Source: JAWKTM01 sp041399085 (lineage in GTDB: Bacteria > Planctomycetota > Planctomycetia > Pirellulales > Pirellulaceae). From it: 64,000 bases of DNA. The translations under genes and the position numbers were made by a program. Location: positions 62,001-126,000 of the forward strand of contig JAWKTM010000010.1 in assembly GCA_041399085.1 (NCBI GenBank), given 5' to 3'. Below, one piece after another: positions 60,053 through 64,000 of this stretch. Position 1 is the first letter of the stretch. Each line of letters starts with the position of its first letter. Below the pieces are notes generated by a model. That model had not been told where the DNA came from. It did no database searches and worked only from the letters and a program-made list of their open reading frames with translations.

Positions 60053-61454
60053 TCATTCGCAGGTTTGCAACATCTGCTCATGCCAAGCGAGCAGTTTGGC
60101 GGTGAGTTGAGTAACGAGGTCGGAATGCTTGGCGGCGATGTTTTGGGATTCGCCGGGGTCGTGGGCGAGGTTGTAGAGTTCTTGTCGAGAGCCGTCGAAG
60201 TCACACAAGAACTTCCAATCGCCCTCGCATGGCCAGAGTCGCGTTGCTCGGGCAAGCCCATCGCTGGCCACGATTTTCGGTCCGGCAGTCGTCGCCAAAA
60301 GAGCGGCGTTTGGCGGCTGGTGGATTGACGCCCGAGTAGCGCGCCGCTGATATCTTCGCCGTCGAATTCCACGTCGTCTGGTCCCGCGACGCCCGCAACG
60401 CTCAGCAGCGATGGGACGAGATCAAACGCGGCGAAGACCGAGGAATCGTCGCAACGGCCGACCGCCTCTGCACCCATCAAGCCCGGTCCCCACACGATCA
60501 GCGGCGATCGCACGCCACCTTCGTATAGCGTGGTCTTCGCGCGCGCGAGGGCCGGCCGAACCGCAGCCCGGTTCGTGTCCGTTGTCCGAACAAAGCACGA
60601 TCAGCGTGTTGTTGCGTAGCGTCGGCGAGTTGCGAATGTGGTCGAACAGCTCGCTGCTGGCCGTCCATCGTTTCCAGCACGCCGTGATAAAGCCGTCGTT
60701 TGCTGCCATCGCCTCGCTTGGCCTCGGGCGGAAAATAGGGCGAGTGAACATCGTCCGGCCAAACGTTGATGTAGCACGGCTGGCCATCCGCGGCCGCCTT
60801 TTCCATGAATTGCCAAGCCGCTCCAGCAAAGCCGGCCGTTAATTGCGAGCGGTCGTACCAGATCACTGGCCCGCGGCCGAGTTTATCGGAGCCCAGCGCA
60901 TGGCGGCGAATCGGCCGGCCGTTATGGGCGTCGCACAACCCCAGCAATCGCGGGCCGAGTCCTTCGAAATTCGTAAGCGATTCGTCGAAACCGTACTCGG
61001 TGATCAGCGGCGCTTCGCCCACATCGCGCTGACCGCCGAGATGCCACTTGCCAAAATGCCCCGTGGCGTAACCGTGTTGTTTCAAAATCCGAGCCAACAC
61101 CGGGGCAGCGGGATCCAACCATTGGGCGATGCCACGCCGCTCGTTCTCCGCTCGATTGCTCAAGTACGATTCGATCCGCCAACGCTGTGGATATTGCCCG
61201 GTTGTCAACGCACAACGCGACGGGCTGCAAATCGGCGAGTTCACATAGAACTGGGTGAATCGCAAACCTTCCGCCGCCAACCGATCAATATGAGGCGTAC
61301 TGGCCGCCGTGTTGCCAAAGCACGAGAGATCGGCCCAGCCCATGTCGTCGATAAAGACCACCACCAGATTTGGGCGAGTTGCTTCGGCGGCGAAGGCGGT
61401 GTTTCTACAACAAGTGAGGCAGAACAAGATCGCCAGAGAGAGGAAGCTTCGCAT
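60053..61454 (-). CDS. exported sulfatase (frame breaks in second half)
   Basis: A sulfatase of about 465 residues. Signal peptide FLSLAILFCLTCCRNTAFAA; then RPNLVVVFIDDMGWADLSCF with the metal-binding Asp pair, and the active-site motif CSPSRCALTTGQ. Its first Cys (residue 76) must be turned into formylglycine. After about 60655 the frame changes (LFDHIRNSPTLRNNTLIVLC, then SDNGHEPGC), again near 60535 (RSPLIVWGPGLMGAEAVG) and near 60295 (GDWKFLCDFDGSRQELYNLA), ending at a stop at 60053. All the motifs are in the right order. The catalytic half is intact. It removes sulfate from an extracellular substrate, probably an algal polysaccharide, as is common in planctomycetes. Confidence 0.85.
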
Positions 61455-61476
61455 CGCATGTCGGCTGGGGTTGGAG

Positions 61477-62753
61477 TTATAGCTTGAGTTCGCCCGACAC
61501 GATCACTTGTTCGGCGGCCTCGCAATTCCCAGCCGGCGAGCGGCGTGTTGCTGCTCTTCGAGCGGAAATTGGCAGGCGTCACCGTCCAGCGATGATGCGG
61601 GTCGATGATCGCCACATCCGCGTCGGCGCCAACGGCCAAGTGGCCTTTGTTCTTCAGCCCCAAGATTCGGGCCGGATTGGTCGAGAGCATGGCGATGGCG
61701 GCCGGCCAATCCAAATGCCCCGGCTCGATCAATTGTGTGATGACCAACGACAACGCGGTTTCGAGCCCCGCCATGCCGAATTCAGCTTCGTCCAGATCGC
61801 GCATCTTCTTCTCGGCGGCTCGGGGCGAGTGGCCGCTGGAGATCACGTCCAACGTACCGTCCTTGATCCCCGCGATGCAAGCTTCCAGATGATCGGCCGA
61901 ACGAAGCGGCGGCTTCAGTTTGCAATTCGGATCGAAGCTACGCAGCGTGTCGTCGGTCAGCGTGAAATGTTGCGGGCAGATGGCGGCGGTCACTTGCATG
62001 CCACGTGCTTTTGCGCGGCGGATCAGCTCGACGCTGCCGCTGCTGGAAATACTCATCAGATGCAACCGCCCGCCGGTCGCTTCGGCCAAACGCAGATCGC
62101 GAGCCGTCATCACGTCTTCGGCATCGGCCGGAATTCCGGCCAGCCCCAGCACCATCGACGTGACGCCCTCGTGCATGATGCCGCCCTGCGTCAGCTCGCG
62201 TACTTCGGGGCGACTCAGAATCGGCTTGTCAAACATCAAGCAGTATTCGAGCGCCCGCCGCATCAATTCGGTGTTGCCGATCGAGCGATCCGCGTCGGAA
62301 AAGGCGACCGCGCCGGATTCATATAAGGCGCCGATCTCCGCCAACTGCTCGCCCGCGCGATGGCGGCTGACGCAACCAACCACGAACACATGGCAATTGC
62401 CGGCCCGAGCTGCCTTCTGTCGAACGAACTCGACGCTGGCTTGGGAATCGATCGGCGGATCGGTGTTCGGCAAACAAGCGATCGAGGTGAAGCCACCGGC
62501 GACCGCGGCCGCCGTGCCGGTCTCGATCGTCTCGTCTTCTTCCAGCCCCGGCTCGCGCTCGACTTGCATATCGACCGAAGCCCGGCGCGACGATCTTGTT
62601 CGTCGCGTCGATCACGATTTCTTGGCCGTTGATCGGTACGTCGTAAGCCGCGATGCGGCGACCTTCGATCAAGATGTTCGTTACGCGGTCCAGTTGCTGA
62701 GCCGGGTCGATCACGCGGCCGCCGTGGATCAAGATGCGAGTTGGAGGCAGCAT
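61477..62753 (-). CDS. dihydroorotase-like protein lacking metal ligands (PyrC' type)
   Basis: A protein of about 425 residues with the dihydroorotase fold. The N-terminus (ILIHGGRVIDPAQQLDRVTN, IVIDATNKIVAPG) and the last residues (AEQVIVSGELKL, stop 61477) are in other frames than the middle, so two small frame breaks must lie near 62580 and 61530. In the intact middle, the metal-binding motifs are lost: the HxH before REPG reads QVE, the next His segment reads ILSRPEVREL, LHIAHVS reads LHLMSIS, and TDHAPH reads SGHSPR. The body is otherwise well kept (GTAAAVAGGFTSIACLPNTD, NPARILGLKNKGHLAVGADA). This pattern fits the inactive PyrC' partner of aspartate transcarbamoylase. It lies 4 bp after pyrB. 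Confidence 0.8.
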
Positions 62754-62757
62754 CGAA

Positions 62758-63714
62758 TCAGTTGACTCCCGTGGTCAAATACAAGACGGCCATGCGCACG
62801 GCCAAACCATTGGTGACTTGATCCAAGATGACGGAATGTGCGCCGTCGGCGACGTCCGGCGTGATTTCGACGCCGCGATTAATCGGGCCCGGCGCCATGA
62901 TGAGGATGTCGTCCTTCGCTCGCGCCATGCGTTCTCGATTCATGGCGTACAGCAGCGCGTATTCGTGAACCGACGGAAACGGCCGAGTCGCTTGTCGCTC
63001 GAATTGAATCCGCAGCAGATTAAGCACGTCGCAGCGCGGCAAGATATCGTCCAGGTGATAGGCGACTTCCACGCCGAAGCGTTCCCATTGTTTCGAGACC
63101 AACGTGGACGGCCCGCAAACGATCACGTGAGCGCCCAGCTTCTTCAGGCCCCAGATGTTCGAGCGGGCCGTGCGGCTGTGAGCGATGTCGCCGACCAGAG
63201 CCACCGTCAGGCCGGCGATTTCGTGGCGATGCTCGCGGATCGTCAGGATATCCAACAAGCCTTGGGTCGGGTGTTCATGAGGTCCGTCGCCCGCGTTGAT
63301 GACCGGACAATCAAGATGACGAGCCAACACGTAAGGCGTACCGGGCGTGCGATGCCGCACCACGGCGGCGTCGATGTTCATCGCTTCGATATTCAGAGCC
63401 GTGTCGATCGTGGTTTCGCCCTTCGAGAGGCTGCTGCCGCTCGAAGCAAATTCGATCGTGTCCGCGCCCAATCGCCGAGCAGCCAGCGAGAAACTGGTGC
63501 GCGTCCGCGTGGAATTTTCGAAGAACAAGTTGGCGATCGTCTTGCCTTGCAGATAAGACAGCTTTCGCTTGCAGCCGTCCGAGGCGTCCTTCAGCCAAGT
63601 GGCCGTGTCCAGCAACGTCGTGAGTTCTTCCGGCGACAGGCTCTCCAAGTCCAGCAAATGCCGTCGCGTCCAGGTTGCCGCGCCCGCCGGCGCGTCCATC
63701 ATTTCGGTGCTCAT
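62758..63714 (-). CDS. pyrB: aspartate carbamoyltransferase catalytic chain
   Basis: A 318-residue enzyme joining carbamoyl phosphate and aspartate, the first committed step of pyrimidine synthesis. The carbamoyl-phosphate motif FFENSTRTRTSFSLAARRLG is complete. SSLSKGETTIDT provides the loop Ser and Lys, and GDGPHEHPTQGLLDILTI the HPTQ site. The ornithine/aspartate-binding end GPINRGVEITPDVADG is normal. I start it at ATG 63714; the frame is open to 63873, but the added residues are Pro-rich and unlike the family. The pyrC-like gene follows after 4 bp, so they form one operon, as pyrB-pyrC' does in Pseudomonas-type genomes. No pyrI gene is seen. Confidence 0.95.
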   Translation of the reverse strand: MSTEMMDAPAGAATWTRRHLLDLESLSPEELTTLLDTATWLKDASDGCKRKLSYLQGKTIANLFFENSTRTRTSFSLAARRLGADTIEFASSGSSLSKGETTIDTALNIEAMNIDAAVVRHRTPGTPYVLARHLDCPVINAGDGPHEHPTQGLLDILTIREHRHEIAGLTVALVGDIAHSRTARSNIWGLKKLGAHVIVCGPSTLVSKQWERFGVEVAYHLDDILPRCDVLNLLRIQFERQATRPFPSVHEYALLYAMNRERMARAKDDILIMAPGPINRGVEITPDVADGAHSVILDQVTNGLAVRMAVLYLTTGVN

Positions 63715-63923
63715 CAGACGACCTTCGTGGCCAAGCGTGAGTGGGAGTCGCAGCGCTCCGGCCGATTCTACCAGCGACCGTGGTTGTCGCAACGGTGGAG
63801 CTTCATGCGAATTCGGAGGATTGCCGGTCGGTTGCGGAGGGTTTTCAGCCTGCGGTAAGATGTCGCTTCTCAAATTCGGAATTCAACACTCCCCGCGGCC
63901 GAAAGACGGAAGGAACTATTGCG

Positions 63924-64000
63924 ATGAGCGACCATGCGTTTCCCAAACTTCACAACGCCATGTGGCCCGGTTTGGTTGGCAAAGAGGAAGGAACCGATCA
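63924..64000 (+). CDS. start of a sugar phosphate isomerase/epimerase-like gene (cut by window end)
   Basis: Only the first 26 codons are in the window. ATG 63924 has AAGGAA about 8 nt upstream and opens a frame to the last base. The residues MSDHAFPKLHNAMWPGLVGK fit the opening of planctomycete TIM-barrel sugar phosphate isomerase/epimerase proteins, where HNAMWPGLVGK is a conserved phrase. The sequence is too short to be sure. It is divergent from pyrB. Confidence 0.5.
   Translation, partial: MSDHAFPKLHNAMWPGLVGKEEGTD

Overview
The window is chromosomal DNA of a planctomycete, most likely of the Pirellulales type. The evidence is a high density of families almost confined to that phylum: DUF1501 and DUF1552 Tat-exported proteins, DUF1549/DUF1553 and DUF1592/DUF1588/DUF1585 proteins with planctomycete cytochrome motifs, a BBP7 outer-membrane barrel, a TIGR03009 protein, an ECF sigma factor paired with a FecR-WD40 protein, and an LEPLEDRRLLA export motif on a dockerin protein.

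Layout. 0-8 kb: methyltransferase, transglutaminase-like protein, ceramidase-like and amidohydrolase exported proteins, a small Cys-rich membrane protein, an MFS transporter and a lactonase. 7.6-8.7 kb: a compact DUF4365 gene plus two small paralogous genes. 8.9-13.5 kb: BBP7 barrel, a methyltransferase, a Cys-repeat protein and tRNA-Arg(UCU). 13.9-36.4 kb: a long plus-strand block of exported proteins in two modules. The first has PQQ propeller, caspase/FGE fusion, DUF1592 and DUF1552 genes. The second has sigma factor, FecR-WD40, DUF1501, WD40, DUF1549/1553, DUF1592, RAYT, DUF1552 and WD40 genes. 36.9-50.8 kb: housekeeping and envelope genes (guaB, fabZ, ftsQ, murB) mixed with planctomycete-specific exported proteins. 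52-64 kb: pgk, an MscK-type channel, DUF1501, ahcY, sulfatase, a pyrC-like gene, pyrB and the start of a TIM-barrel isomerase-like gene.

The most striking signal is a repeat/transposase system at 20-35.4 kb. A 28-bp arm that forms a perfect inverted repeat (33799-33826 with 33846-33873) recurs at seven loci. Two of these flank a RAYT-like HUH/Tyr transposase gene (33093-33707). Three lie in frame inside protein genes, always read in the same frame, so they add a linker instead of breaking the gene. Other repeat types sit in the same block: an IVS-like element carrying a four-helix-bundle gene (21.2-21.7 kb), three inverted repeats that supply the N-termini of exported proteins, and, further on, two unrelated tandem arrays that both have an exact 42-bp period.

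Quality caveat: at least seven genes carry reading-frame breaks, concentrated at 52-62.7 kb and including pgk and ahcY. These look like indel errors in the assembly rather than real gene loss. I report them as single genes and note the breaks. All family assignments come from reading motifs by eye; no database search was run.
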